In this document: piece after piece, positions 47,755-59,400 of the stretch | Position numbering within the stretch: the stretch's first letter is position 1 | How the letters are laid out: every line of letters begins with the position of its first letter | NCBI GenBank assembly: GCA_021464415.1 | Contig: CM038467.1 | Span: forward strand, 22,538,011-22,602,010 | DNA: 64,000 nt | DNA from: Lonicera japonica | Lineage: Eukaryota; Streptophyta; Magnoliopsida; Dipsacales; Caprifoliaceae | Reading direction: 5' to 3' | Notes under the pieces: generated by a model | Told to the model about the DNA's origin: nothing | Seen by the model: only the letters and a program-made list of their open reading frames with translations | Databases searched by the model: none | Program-made: the position numbers and the translations under genes

Positions 47755-48955
47755 AGATTGAGATGAGATGGATATGAGACGAAAATACTGAAAGCGACCT
47801 GGTGGATGAACTTTAGTGAATATGTTGGCGGATTGATCTATGGATGAGATGGATATGAGACGAATGTTGTTGCTAGACACATATATGCTGGCGAATGAAG
47901 TGACAATCAATCTTAATATGCTTTGTCCGTTCATGAAAAATATCATTATGAGCAATCTGAATAGCACTTTGATTATCACACCTAAAGATAGTTGGAAGAT
48001 GTTGAGAAACTCCCATGTTCGAGAGGAGCCAGATGAGCCATACGATTTCTTGAATGGTGTCAGCAAGAGCACGGTACTCTGCTTCTATACTTGAGCGGGA
48101 AACTAGTGATTGTTTCTTGCTACGCTAAAATATGAGTGAATCGCCCAAGAAAATACAGTAATCGGTAGTTGACCGTTTATCAGTTGGATCACCGTCCAGT
48201 CAGAATCAAAATAGGCACGAAGCTCAAGGGATGACATAGATGAAAACTGAAGATCGTGAAACATTGTCCCTTTGAATATATCTGAAAAATGTTGAATAAC
48301 AGTAGTATAATGAGTGGACCGTGGAACAGACATGAACTGACTAACGATGTGAACGACATGGGCAATATCCGGGCGAGTGACGATGAGATAGACCAGGCTG
48401 CCAACTATTTGTTGATACAAAGTGGCATTACTAAGAAGAGTACCATCAAGATGAGTAAGTTTAGTACTTGGTTCCAACGGAGTAAGCACAATTTTACAGT
48501 CAGTAAGACCTGCACGAGCAAGAATATCATAAGCATACTTAGCTTGTGAGAGATAGTAACCAGCAGAGTCAAATAACACTTCAAGACCCAAAAAATAATT
48601 TAGACGGCTGAGATCCTTCATCTCAAAGTGACAGGTTGAGAGATTATTTGAATTCAGAAATACCGCTAGTATCATTTTCAGTAATAATCATGTCATCTAC
48701 ATAAAGAACTAAAAGTGTAATACCAGTAGCCCTCTTTCTGATGAAGAGCCCACAGTCATGAACACTAAAGGTGAAGCCCAGTGTTTGAATGGTAGAACTA
48801 AACTTTTTAAACCAAGCACGAGAGGCTTGTTTAAGACCATATAAGGCACGGCGGAGCTTGTACACTTGAGATAAGGAGTGAGGGAACCCTGGAGGAGGTT
48901 TCATATAAACTTCTTCTAAAAGATCACCATTTAGGAATGCATTCTTCACGTCCAT
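47731..48955 (-). pseudogene. Copia reverse transcriptase and RNase H remnant
   Basis: From 48955 downward the minus strand encodes [20 protein letters not shown], then [15 protein letters not shown] and the YVDDMI catalytic box of reverse transcriptase (about 48710). After a frame change come YFLGLEVL and LVYLIVTRPDIAHVVHIVSQF. The RNase H end reads SANIFTKVHPPGRFQYF near 47800. Frames shift around 48660 and 48090. A 22-bp direct repeat at 47762-47783 and 47843-47864 appears to have duplicated the end of the coding region. Confidence 0.85.
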
Positions 48956-49959
48956 CTAAAAAAGTTTCTATTTTTGAATAGCAGCAACAGTGAGAAGGAT
49001 TTGAACAGAAGTTAAACGAGCAATAGGGGCAAAAGTTTTCTCGTAATCAATGCCGTATTCCTGATTAAAACTTTTTACAACAAGTCAAGCCTTGCATTGA
49101 TCGATGGATCCATCTGATTTTGTTTTAATTTTATAAACCCATTTACATCCAACTATTGTCTTTCCTGGGGGAAGAGTGAACAATTCCCAAGTTTGAGTTT
49201 TTTCTAAAGCTTGTAATTCCTCAGACATCGTTGGCTGCCAGAATGGGTTAGAAATAGCCTATTTATAAGAAGAAATGTTCATGGTGAGAGAAAATAGTGG
49301 AATAACAGTGATAGTCACGAAGATGATGAGGAAGTTGTCTTACCCATGTGGACTGGCGGGAGTGGATTGTCTAGCCGGATCGTTGGACGAGTCATTGTCA
49401 TGAGGATAGTTCCGCTATAGGCCCAAGAGATGGATTGGGGGATGAACTAGAATTCAGGGGTTGGGGAAGTAGAGTCAGTGATGAAGAAAATCTCACTGGA
49501 TGGGATGGAGTCAGAAGGTGCCGTTCTAGGTGTGGACGGAATAGATGTGTTGAAATGATAGAAATAGCCAGTGAAGCTAGTGAAGAAAGGGGTAATGGTA
49601 TTGTTTGGGACTTGGAATTTGGAAATTAATGAAAACATTTTGTGTTCCCAAAATATGACATGACGAGACACACGAAGTCATTTTGAAATAGGATCCTAAC
49701 ACCTATAACCTTTGTGTTTTATCCCATACCCTAGGAAGTAACATAGACGTGAACGAGGTTCGAGTTTAGAATGTTCATGAGGCTGGAGTAAGACAAAGCA
49801 GGCACATCTAAACACTTTTAGAAGGTTATAGTTAGGTGCATTGCCATATAACCTCTCATAGGGTGATTGATTTTGGAAGGTATGAATAAGATGGCGATTA
49901 ATGGTGAAAATTACAGTAAGAGCTGCTTCCCTCTAAAAACGTTCGAGACACCCATTGGA

Positions 49960-50869
49960 TATGAGAAGAGTGCGAACAGTGTCTAAAATATGACAGTGTT
50001 TTCGTTCAGCATGACCGTTTTGTTGAGATGTATCAGGACAAGAGTACTGAAAAATCGTGCCTTACTGACGTAAAAAATTTAGAAAATTGGATTCTTTGTA
50101 TTCCATGGCATTATTAATATGAAAAATTTTTGATTGGTCGAGAAAACTGAGTTTGGACCATTTAAGCAAAATTGCAATATAGCTGTGGTAGTTTAGAACG
50201 ATTTTTTATGAGAAATATCCATATAAAGCGGGTGTAGTTATCTATAAAAACAACAAAGTATTTTGATCCCACCATAATATTATGAGGAGAAGGTTCCCAT
50301 ACATCAGAATGAATAAAATCAAAAAATGCAGAAGAAATGGAATTACTTTTATTAAAAGATAATGCGGGTTGTTTTTCAAGTTGACATGACAAACATGAAA
50401 TGATTTCTGACTTAACAATTTTTAATCGACCAGTAGAAACAAGAGTTCTAAGCCTATCAACAGACATATGATATAACCGAGAGTGCCAAAGTTCCAGAGA
50501 TGAGATGGGAAAGGTGGGAGGAGCAGCAGTAAGAGTAGAGGTTGGAACATCTGGTGGTGTGCGAAGGTGGATAAGCTTGAACATGCGACCAACTTTACGG
50601 TCTATCCCAATAACCTGTTCTGTCCGTGGATTTTGTACATGACAATCAAAAGAAGAAAATAGAACAGTAAGGCCAAGATCACAGAGTTGTCCAACAGATA
50701 TGAGATTAATAGTCAATTTAGGTATGTGAAAAGTAGAGGAAAGAGATAAAGTGGATGTGGATACATGGCTAATGTGGGTGACATGTAATTGAGATCCATC
50801 AGCAGTTTTAATAGGAGATGTGACTGTGGTAGAATTTTTGGAAAGAAAAATTGTGGAATCAAAAGTCAT
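49960..50869 (-). pseudogene. Copia protease end and integrase remnant
   Basis: The minus strand encodes LWHSRLYHMS...CLSCQLEK (HHCC zinc-binding arrangement), then FDFIHSDVWEPSP and FVVFIDNYTRFIWIF, which carry the first two integrase aspartates. Further down, near 50030-49990, QQNGHAERKHCH carries the expected glutamate region. Reading frames are broken between these blocks and toward 49000. Confidence 0.8.
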
Positions 50870-50947
50870 GTGATTACATCAGCCAGAATCAAAATACCAA
50901 AAGGTACTTGGAATTGCAGACATTGCATTAGATGAACCAGACAAAAC

Positions 50948-51771
50948 CTATTTTAACATGTCAGCAAGATCATTATTGGTGACGGATGTAGGTGAACTAG
51001 GTGGCAATAGATTGGAAGCGGCAGCAGTGACGAACTTGGTATTAGTTTTTCTGGTAAGATTCTTGTAGCAATCAGAACCCCAATGTTTTGGCCCACGCTT
51101 GTGACAGTACTTGTACACTCGTTTGGGACAATAGAATAACATATGGGTTGTTTCATAGAAATATGTGCATGCATCGGATGATTTCTTAAATTTTGAATGA
51201 GTAATTGCAAGTACTTCGTTCGAATTTTGAGAGTTTGTACCAAGCTGAGTTTCTTTAAAATAGAGTGCGGTAACAACATCATCAAGGGTTGGTAAGGGAT
51301 TGCGATGCAAGAGAGAGGCTCGGACAGTCTCAAACTTGTTATGAAGGGCCATTAGAAAAGTCATTACTTGCTGCTAACCTCTGTAACTTAATGAATTTGG
51401 CAGCATCAGTGGAACATGACCAGACTGGTTCTGAAGAGGCCAGTTGATCCCAAATGATTTATATTTCAGACAGAAAATTCATCAATGGTTTGACTAGGCT
51501 GTTAGCGTTTGGCATGAAGAGCAGTCAGCAGTTGGTACTGGTGAGCAAGATCCTTGGTGGTGTATCTAATTTTCAAGAAATCCCAAACTTCATTTTCGGT
51601 GGAAAAGCACTTAAATTGTTGATTGATGGTAGGAATTGAGGTATTTCGGTACCAAGTGATAATATCACCATTTTTGGCAATCCAGTCATCTTGCGTATTA
51701 GCAAAGTTTTCATTTGATTTTTCTTTCTTTTGGATTGGTTCGGTAACCTCTCCTGTAATAAGACACCACAC
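50948..51771 (-). pseudogene. Copia gag remnant
   Basis: Two overlapping pieces cover the gag region: VWDFLKIRYTTKDLAHQYQL, then LLHRNPLPTLDDVVTALYFK. The zinc knuckle reads VYKYCHKRGPKHWGSDC, in which the usual first cysteine is replaced by tyrosine. A frame break lies near 51,500-51,370. Confidence 0.8.
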
Positions 51772-52119
51772 TCTACAGGCTTAAAGGAAACTAGTCATGG
51801 CTTGAGGCCTAGTAAATGTAGTTGTACCCATTAAGGGTGATGGAAATGGGTCGAGAGATTTTAGTACGTTCCATTGACTTGGGCTAGAGGTTGCTGGATG
51901 ATGTGAATGTAATTGGATAAGGTTGAAAGTTTTTTCTTTTTGGTTGAAAATGGGAAAGACAGAAAGTTTGGGAGTTAATATGTGAAAATCAGAAACTTTT
52001 GGGGCTAAAATATAAATAACAAAAATATCTAAGGGTCAAATATGAGAAAATCAAAAACTTTTAGGGCCAAAATATAAATAACAAAAATATCTGGGGGTCA
52101 ATATGTAAATAATATAAAA

Positions 52120-52330
52120 CTTTGGCTTACATATGACGTAGTGCTGACGTGGATTGGTCAACGCTGACGTGGACTGGTCAATGATGACGTGACTGGTCAA
52201 TGTTGGCGTGGACTTGTGACGTGGCTAATGACTGGATGGGATGATGTGGCGCTGACGAGACTAGTCAACTCTGACTTGGATTGGTCAAACGCTGACTTGA
52301 CTGACATGCAGATGCTGACTGGCTTAGGCG
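52120..52330. repeat. Short degenerate repeats in the copia leader
   Basis: Between the 5' LTR and gag the phrase tgacgtggactggtcaa and variants recur about seven times at roughly 20-bp spacing. It lies in the untranslated leader of the element on the minus strand. Confidence 0.75.
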
Positions 52331-52702
52331 CGTGGGTTAAGGCGGGACGCTAACGAGAATTACACGCGCCGCGCGTGAAGGCGCGCGGGTGATTATTTTG
52401 AGGTATTTTTGGACGCGTGGAATCGTCTTTATGGGACGATGATGATAGTGGCGGTTGGATGTGGATTGGGATAGGTTTGGATCGGGCAGTGGGTTTATAC
52501 AACTATGGGACTGGATTATTTCTATGTGTTTATGGATCTGGATTTATAGGCAGTGGATATGGGATGATAAAGGTGATTCTGGGTGATTTACGTGGCTTTG
52601 GTGATGGTAGTAGGTTTGATGTTTTTGGATTGGATATTTAGATAGTGGTGGTAGAAAAATGAGCCGTGGAGTTGGTGAAGGAATAAAAACACTCTGATAC
52701 CA

Positions 52703-52852
52703 TGTTAGAAAGATAAAAGAGAAAAGAGATATTAGAGAAATTGTGTATTATCTTGAATAAATAAATCAATACAATGAGACCCTTTATATAGGGGCATACA
52801 TGAGTATAATTTTGGTAAATGGAAAACCCTAATTCTCTATTCCATAATTACA
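52703..52852 (-). repeat. 5' LTR of the copia element
   Basis: Begins TGTTAGAAAGATAAAAGAG and ends ataattaca on the plus strand. The primer-binding site abuts it at 52691-52702. Confidence 0.9.
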
Positions 52853-52862
52853 AGATTGAGAT

Positions 52863-53999
52863 CACTCAAATATGGTAAGCTAAATATGGAAGTCAACTAT
52901 AGAATATTCTACAATATTCTAACATTTACTTCGTACGTATTAAAGAACACACGTAAAAGTGGGCTATTGTCACATACTAAAGATTGTTGTAACACTTTTT
53001 ATATTAATTCAATATATTTAGGTCAAGTATATGATCATTTACTCAGTGTAATAAAACGAAATTATTGTTGAGAATAAAAAAAATACATTGACTCGGTCCT
53101 ATTATACTGAGTCAATGCACACATACTCTATTACACCGAGTCAATATGATAGTGTCATAGAGATGTTTGGAGGGTGGCAATAGGCAATAGCCCCACCCCA
53201 TATATAATTAAAAATTTAATCATAATAGAGTAGTGCAGTAGTTAGTCATTATGAGTTCAGAAAATCGAGGTTCGACTGGGAACTCCACAGATTAAGTCCC
53301 AGTAGCTGCAAAATCTTTGGTGACCGGCCGTGAGCACTATCTGAAAAAGAAATTAATTAAAGTAAGCGAAAGTTAGCCTGAATACTCCTAACACAAACCA
53401 AAAAAATTATATAATTAAACTTTATCATGCCCTTGTGAATGGTGAATTGGTATGCTAAAAATGGAAAATTTAACATACCAATTTGAGTGAGTCGGTAGCA
53501 GAAGAGGGAGAGGAGAAAAATGACATAGCAGATATACTGCATGTTGACAAAGAATTTCGGCTCCACAACCAATGCACTGTGCATCGACTGTAGCTTTGTT
53601 TTTCCCACTGTCTACCAACAGCTATGTGTAACTGTCATCTCCCCCCACCACCATTTATACCGCACAATTTCTTCCTTTTTCTCATTTCACACCCCACCAT
53701 TTTATACACTCCTTAAAAAATAAAATAAAAATTCAAAAATTACTGGCTGGAAGATTACTAATTTGCCTCCTTGTAATATAGAAAGGTAATATTGCATTTT
53801 TCATAGATTTTTGTATTGTATATGAAATTGTATAGTATAAATTTGTTTCCATTTTATATAAATGTTTGTTATTTGTTATATTTTTAACAAACAAATATGT
53901 TAAAAAGTATAGTATAATTTTTTTTAACATTTAAAGTACATGTTTATTTATAAATTATACAAAACAAAATACTAGAATGATGTAATTTGATTAATCCAA
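52863..53999. other. Intergenic, no gene seen
   Basis: AT-rich, no domain recognised. The phrase actgagtcaatgc / accgagtcaat recurs near 53090-53150. A box-B-like ggttcgactgg lies at about 53270. Confidence 0.5.
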
Positions 54000-54044
54000 C
54001 TTTTATTTATTTATTTATTTTTACCTGGAAAAACTGTTTTTTAA

Positions 54045-54345
54045 ATTAAAAACCCAACTGCTTTATTTATTTACAAAATTAAAAACCCAACTGTTTTTAA
54101 TACTGTTTTTAATTAAAAAACCCAACTGTTTTTTAATTAAAAAGCCCAACTGTTTTTTAATTAAAAAGCCCAACTGTTTTTTTTTTAATTTAAAAACCCA
54201 CCTGTTTTTTTTAATTATATAAAACCAACTGTTTTTTTTTATTTAATAAACCAACTGTTTTTTTTTAATTTAATAAACCAACTTTTTTTTAATTAAAAAA
54301 CCCAACTGTTTTTGTAATTTAAAAAACCAATTGTTTTTATGTAAA
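54045..54345. repeat. Tandem repeat, about 30-bp unit
   Basis: About nine loosely conserved copies of cccaactgttttttaattaa occur in a row, with variable T-run and A-run lengths. The sequence has no coding content. Confidence 0.85.
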
Positions 54346-55920
54346 AATGTTATTTTTAAACATCAAATAATTATTTTTATTCTAAATTTAGAGTAAATAT
54401 TAATTCATTTAATAACTGAAATATCTAACACAATTCCTTTTTCATTTATCAAGGAAATGAAGTCAATGAAAAGGTTCTTTAGGAAACAATACACCCCTCG
54501 GCCTTCCCAAGGAAATGAAACTACAAACGATCTACCACGATTAAGTTCTTCGCTGCAGCGATCAAACCAATCTTGTATATACCTTGAAATTGCATCAACA
54601 ACATTGGGCGAATACCTTAAAATATATGACAATAATACGTATATTTCATATGGGTTTGATGGCCCAAATCCCGATGGGTCGTAGTTCAGGCATACGTTGT
54701 ACTTGGCATATCGCTAATTTAATTTATCAAAAAATTTCATCAAATGCAGAAGTTAAACGTATTATCGACAACATTGGATGGTGTGGCATTTTTAAACTTG
54801 ATAAATAATTTTATCAAATATAAAGCAAATTTAAAATTGTATTAAATGAGAGAAAACTAAAAACTTGAAAATTATAAATGAGAAGTGAAAATATAGTTGA
54901 GGTGTTGAATGTTATATATAGGTAAAGTTAAAAGAGCCGTTTGATAACGGCTAATTTTTGAATTTGGCAGAAATCCTAGGCCGATTTAAAAGAACATCGA
55001 CTCAGCCCCATTTCCTTGCCCGATTTTGTGAGTATCGACTATGGCCATTTTTTTAAAAAAAAAATCACAGCCAATGTCAAGAACATTGGCCATGAACGGA
55101 CGATATGCCCAGTATGGATTATGGTAAATGGTTGTTAGTTGCCCCATTTAGCTTTTCTTTACCATCCCGATAAGCGTTTCCCCCCAACCGATGCATGCCA
55201 AATAAGGCAACATTTGGAATTTTACCCATCCATTGGAGATGGTCTAAAAAGGGAAACGAGTGATGAGGCTAATTTGACAAAATCACACTAATAATAACTG
55301 AAATCTTAATTATCAAATGGTATCATTAATTTGAGTGAGAATAAGTATATTTAATGGATATCCATAGCCGTGTTGAGGTTTGATCCCCGTCCTCTTATCA
55401 CCTCCCTCTAGAACCACCCAAATTTAATGTTGCTTATACTTAAAAATAAAAATAAAAAGAGTTTTTTAATGACAATAACAATTTATACTCTCACAATAGC
55501 AATTGCCTTTTCAATTTAGGATCTCACATATGTAGAGTTTAGGATCTCACATATGTAGAGCATATTTCTTTTGACACACTGAATATACCAATATTATAAT
55601 CATATTTTTTTGAAATATAGAATAAAAAATTATTATTCTTGAACAATGATTAGCGGTTTAACGTCTCTTTGAAAATTACAAAAAGCAAAGAGAAATAATA
55701 TTTGTATAATAATTATAAATGTGTTAATCTGACTTAAATTTTACACAAATTGGTGTGACACTAAAATAAATAGGTGAAACCATACATTTAATGTGTTATT
55801 GCTTGTTCTTATATTTAATTGATGGTGCAATTATTTATAAAAAATTAAGTAAAGTTAGCAGCAGTCTAAATTTTATGAAAATCATACTCATATTCTTCCC
55901 AGATAATCATATATATCAAC

Positions 55921-56032
55921 CGTATTAACGGGTTATACATTCCGATAATGTACAATGCATTTAATATGAATAAAGCCGTATCAACAAATTATACATTCTA
56001 ATAATATACAATGCATTTAATACGAATATCGG
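55921..56032. repeat. 56-bp tandem duplication
   Basis: Two adjacent units, cgtattaacgggttatacat and cgtatcaacaaattatacat, continue alike through acaatgcatttaata. They lie about 400-500 bases upstream of the ABCG start. A similar phrase occurs near 45,115. Confidence 0.8.
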
Positions 56033-56347
56033 GTAAACAAAACCGATAACCGTAACATTCCTCAAATTTTATCCTTACACGGGGCTCTTCTCTTGTAAGG
56101 TTGTACCCACAGTAAAGCCGGTTTTTTGGACTCTCTTACCTTGGATTAGCAAAATACCCATCTTCTCTCTCTTGTCACGAGACTTAAATAAAATGAATGA
56201 CCCTTCAATGTTCAAATCCACAAGAGAGCAAAAGATGTCTTTTATTGTCTCTTCACATTCATATTTACAGATTCTTTTTTTCTTTTTTTTTGGTACAAAT
56301 ATTTACGGATTCACATTCAACGTACGTACCCATTGAATCTTTATACA

Positions 56348-56357
56348 TATATAAATA
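56348..56357 (+). promoter_or_regulatory. Likely TATA box of the ABCG gene
   Basis: The sequence tatataaata lies 80 bases upstream of the start codon, a usual plant distance for a TATA box with a short 5' UTR. A second weaker TATA-like run lies at 56411-56418. Confidence 0.55.
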
Positions 56358-56427
56358 TCCCCAGATAATAATCTAGCTTCCCCATCTTTTTCCCACTACA
56401 AAATCTTTATACATATATACATTTGTC

Positions 56428-59400
56428 ATGGGTGAAGCAGAGGAGGAAGAATGTGCGTTGAAGGGGAGTGAAGGAGTGTATTTGACATGGGAAAAGCTAA
56501 AAGTGAGAGTTGGTTCAAAATGTATACTTGAAGGGATTAGTGGGTATGCTAGTCCAGGGGAGATTGTTGCCATCATGGGTCCTTCTGGTTGTGGCAAATC
56601 CACTCTTCTTGATGCTTTGTCTGGTAACTCTATTCTACTCTACTTTTTTCCTTTTAAGTCCATATGGACAAATCTTTGATTTTATCAATACTAGAAACAT
56701 GGCACACGCAATGCGTGTGGGTGCCTGGTTTTAATGCAAACAAAGATAGAAAAAATAGAAGGCAAATGTTAAACATAGATCAAACCGTAAGGTAGTATTT
56801 AGCCAACAATATGGTGATAGGGGTAAAATAGAAAAACCACTAAAATTTAGCGTTATAACCAAGTTCTCAATTTATATATAAGTTTTATGATATGAATTTT
56901 TTTTCCTTTTCTTTTATTTTTGGTGGGTGGTTGGGGGGAGGGGGTTGTGAAATCAATGTAAATATTGGAGGTAATTAAGACGTTATTTGAGACCTAATGA
57001 AAGCATTAGTTCTCAAAAAAGCATGTTTACTTTATTTTTTACCATCAATTATTTTTCTGTAAATGAATTCCGTTTGATTATAACATGAACAATGATTAAG
57101 AAAAATAACTATTTGTGTGATAGATAGAAAATAAGTCGAGACATGTGACAAAATGCTCTCCATTTCTTGCTCATATTTTTAGTATATACCCTCCATATTT
57201 CATTATTTTTTGTGAAAAAAATTTCTTTCTTACCCCTGCAAAGGAATTTTCCATGGAAAAAGCCAAAAAGGAAGATTTAATTTCACCACATGTCTCAACT
57301 TACTTCCCAACTTCTCACACAAGTTAATTATTTTTCCTACCATTTTACACGTTGCTATTAAACACAGCCGAAATGCGTGAAAGGCAGACAGTGACACTTA
57401 ATTTTGGAAAGAGGTAGTCTAAGATTTGTCCAAAGGGTTCAATTGGGAGCGAGTTAGTGTCCTTCATGATTTAAAATGCAATAGAATTGTAGACAACTAG
57501 ACATTACATGTGTTCCCAATTTTGTGTAAAATATATTGGTTGGGAACCAAAAAGTCCAAGCTACTTTCAGCCACTGATTTGCCAAAATTTCTTTATATTT
57601 TGTCCTTCCACAGCATATCAAGATTCATAATTGAACCCTTTCTTATGCTGCACTTTTTGTTGTTGAGCTTCAATGGATACATACATCACTCCTCAAAAAA
57701 TAACAAGATCGTTTTTCATCAACCAATTTTCCATTATTTTGAGGAGTACCATTAATTATCATTTAAGCTGCCAAAATATTCACTTGTGAATTTTAGTTTT
57801 ATCAATATACACCTCAGAAGTAAAACTCATAGTACCAATGTACTTGTTTTAGGGCGGTTGGCTTCAAACACACAACAAACTGGAGAAGTTTTAATCAATG
57901 GGCATAAGCAGCGATTAACATATGGAACGTCGGTATGTAAAACCCTTGTCCTCCCCTAATTGAAGGCGTGTTTGTTTTTACCTCTTGATCCTAATTAAAG
58001 GTCTACTCAGCATTAGCCCATTAGGAGGTTTCATTCCGCATAAACGGCTAAACATTCGAGTGACATTTGTTTTCTTGTTTGAATTTGAAGTCTAAAATCT
58101 AAATCTGAAAATTCTGTTTGTTTCCAATTTATACAAACTACTTCGACCTTTTGCCCTTCTTTTTATCTCTTAAACTAGGACCAAAAGAGTTGGGTGGCAA
58201 AATTGTATTATGCAACCATATAGACTTCATTAATCACATTAAGAGGTAGGAGAGAGCCTCTTAATGATTCAGAGGCATATTAGGAGGTTATTTCTGAATT
58301 TTTAACCAAAATGAACACCCTTAACTCACCTCTGAAGTTTGAATTATATGTGGTCATTCAGACTTTAAAGTGTCAAAATATGCATACCCTTACCATTAAG
58401 AGGTAAATCCACCTTGCCAAACAACCCCTAATCGAGAGAGAGAGAGGGGAGGGGGGTGTTAAAACTTGATCTCCAATTTGATAATCATCCACTTGTTTTT
58501 TCATCACTTTAGGCTTATGTGACTCAAGAAGACATTCTAACATGGACACTAACCGTTAGAGAAGCCGTCTACTACTCAGCTGAGCTCCAACTCCCTAACT
58601 CAATGACGAGAGCAGAGAAAAAGGAAAGAGCCGAACGGACCATAAGGGAAATGGGCCTACAAGACTCCATCAACACAAGAATAGGAGGATGCGGTACCAA
58701 AAGCCTTAGTGGAGGCCAAAAAAGACGAGTAAGCATTTGCGTAGAGATTTTAACACGTCCAAATCTTCTCTTCCTTGATGAACCAACAAGCGGGCTTGAT
58801 AGTGCGGCCTCATACTACGTAATACGCCAAATCAAAAAACTCGCACAGCAATATGAAATGACGGTTGTAGCCTCCATTCATCAGCCTAGTAGTGAAGTCT
58901 TTGAGCTCTTTCATAATCTCTGTCTTCTCTCTTTGGGTAGGACCGTATACTTCGGTCCGTCTCTTGAAGCAAATGAGGTGATTTTATTGCTTTTGTTGAT
59001 GATAATGATAAAAGTATTTTGTTAACAAACATGAGCTGACTATTTACTCTTACTTGTTTTGATCCAAATTAGGTTTTTGCAATGGCTGGTTTTCCTTGCC
59101 CGGCTCTACAAAACCCCACGGATCACTACCTTAGAACAATAAACACGGATTTTGATGAGGTTGGTTAGCATTTTCTTTTAGAAGTTATATGTAGTTTTGG
59201 ATTCTGCCAAAGCAAATTATGCTTTATGATGTTGTAGCATATGCCTTAACTTGGTGCATATTGCTCAGGCAGAAGCCTAAACTGCATTGGAATGCTTGTT
59301 ATGTTGCACAGTACTTCAAAGTATATTAAATTTATTCGTCCCATTTTATGTTATTAGGACATTGAACAGGGTGTTGGAGGCAAAATGACCACAGAGCAAG

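Larger units (their letters stand above)
47603..52852 (-). mobile_element. Ty1/copia LTR retrotransposon, decayed
   Basis: Two direct LTRs of about 150 bp (47603-47754 and 52703-52852; TG...CA) differ at about seven bases plus one indel. Immediately inside the right LTR the minus strand reads TGGTATCAGAGT (52691-52702), the initiator-Met tRNA primer site, so the right LTR is the 5' LTR. Minus-strand pieces occur in copia order: gag, GAG-pre-integrase and integrase, reverse transcriptase, RNase H. Stops and frameshifts interrupt all of them, so the element is dead. No 5-bp target duplication was found, and the expected polypurine tract next to the 3' LTR is missing. LTR similarity continues about 10 bases past CA on both sides (agattgagat). 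Confidence 0.93.
54346..56427. other. Intergenic upstream of the ABCG gene
   Basis: Near 54450-54800 the composition is more even and opens frames on both strands, but no domain was recognised. It may be part of a decayed transposon that ends near 55245 with ccattggagatggtc, a common MITE/Harbinger-type end. A 22-bp tandem duplication (55521-55560) and a 56-bp tandem duplication (55921-56032) lie closer to the gene. Confidence 0.5.

Noticed and set aside
51454..51639. 61-codon plus-strand ORF
   Set aside because: Antisense shadow of the copia gag region.
52417..52641. Gly-rich 74-codon ORF on the plus strand
   Set aside because: It lies antisense within the copia leader, has low complexity and no recognisable family.
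53230..53300. Possible tRNA gene or SINE (ggttcgactgg box B)
   Set aside because: A convincing box A, acceptor stem and target duplication are missing, so it was not listed as a feature.
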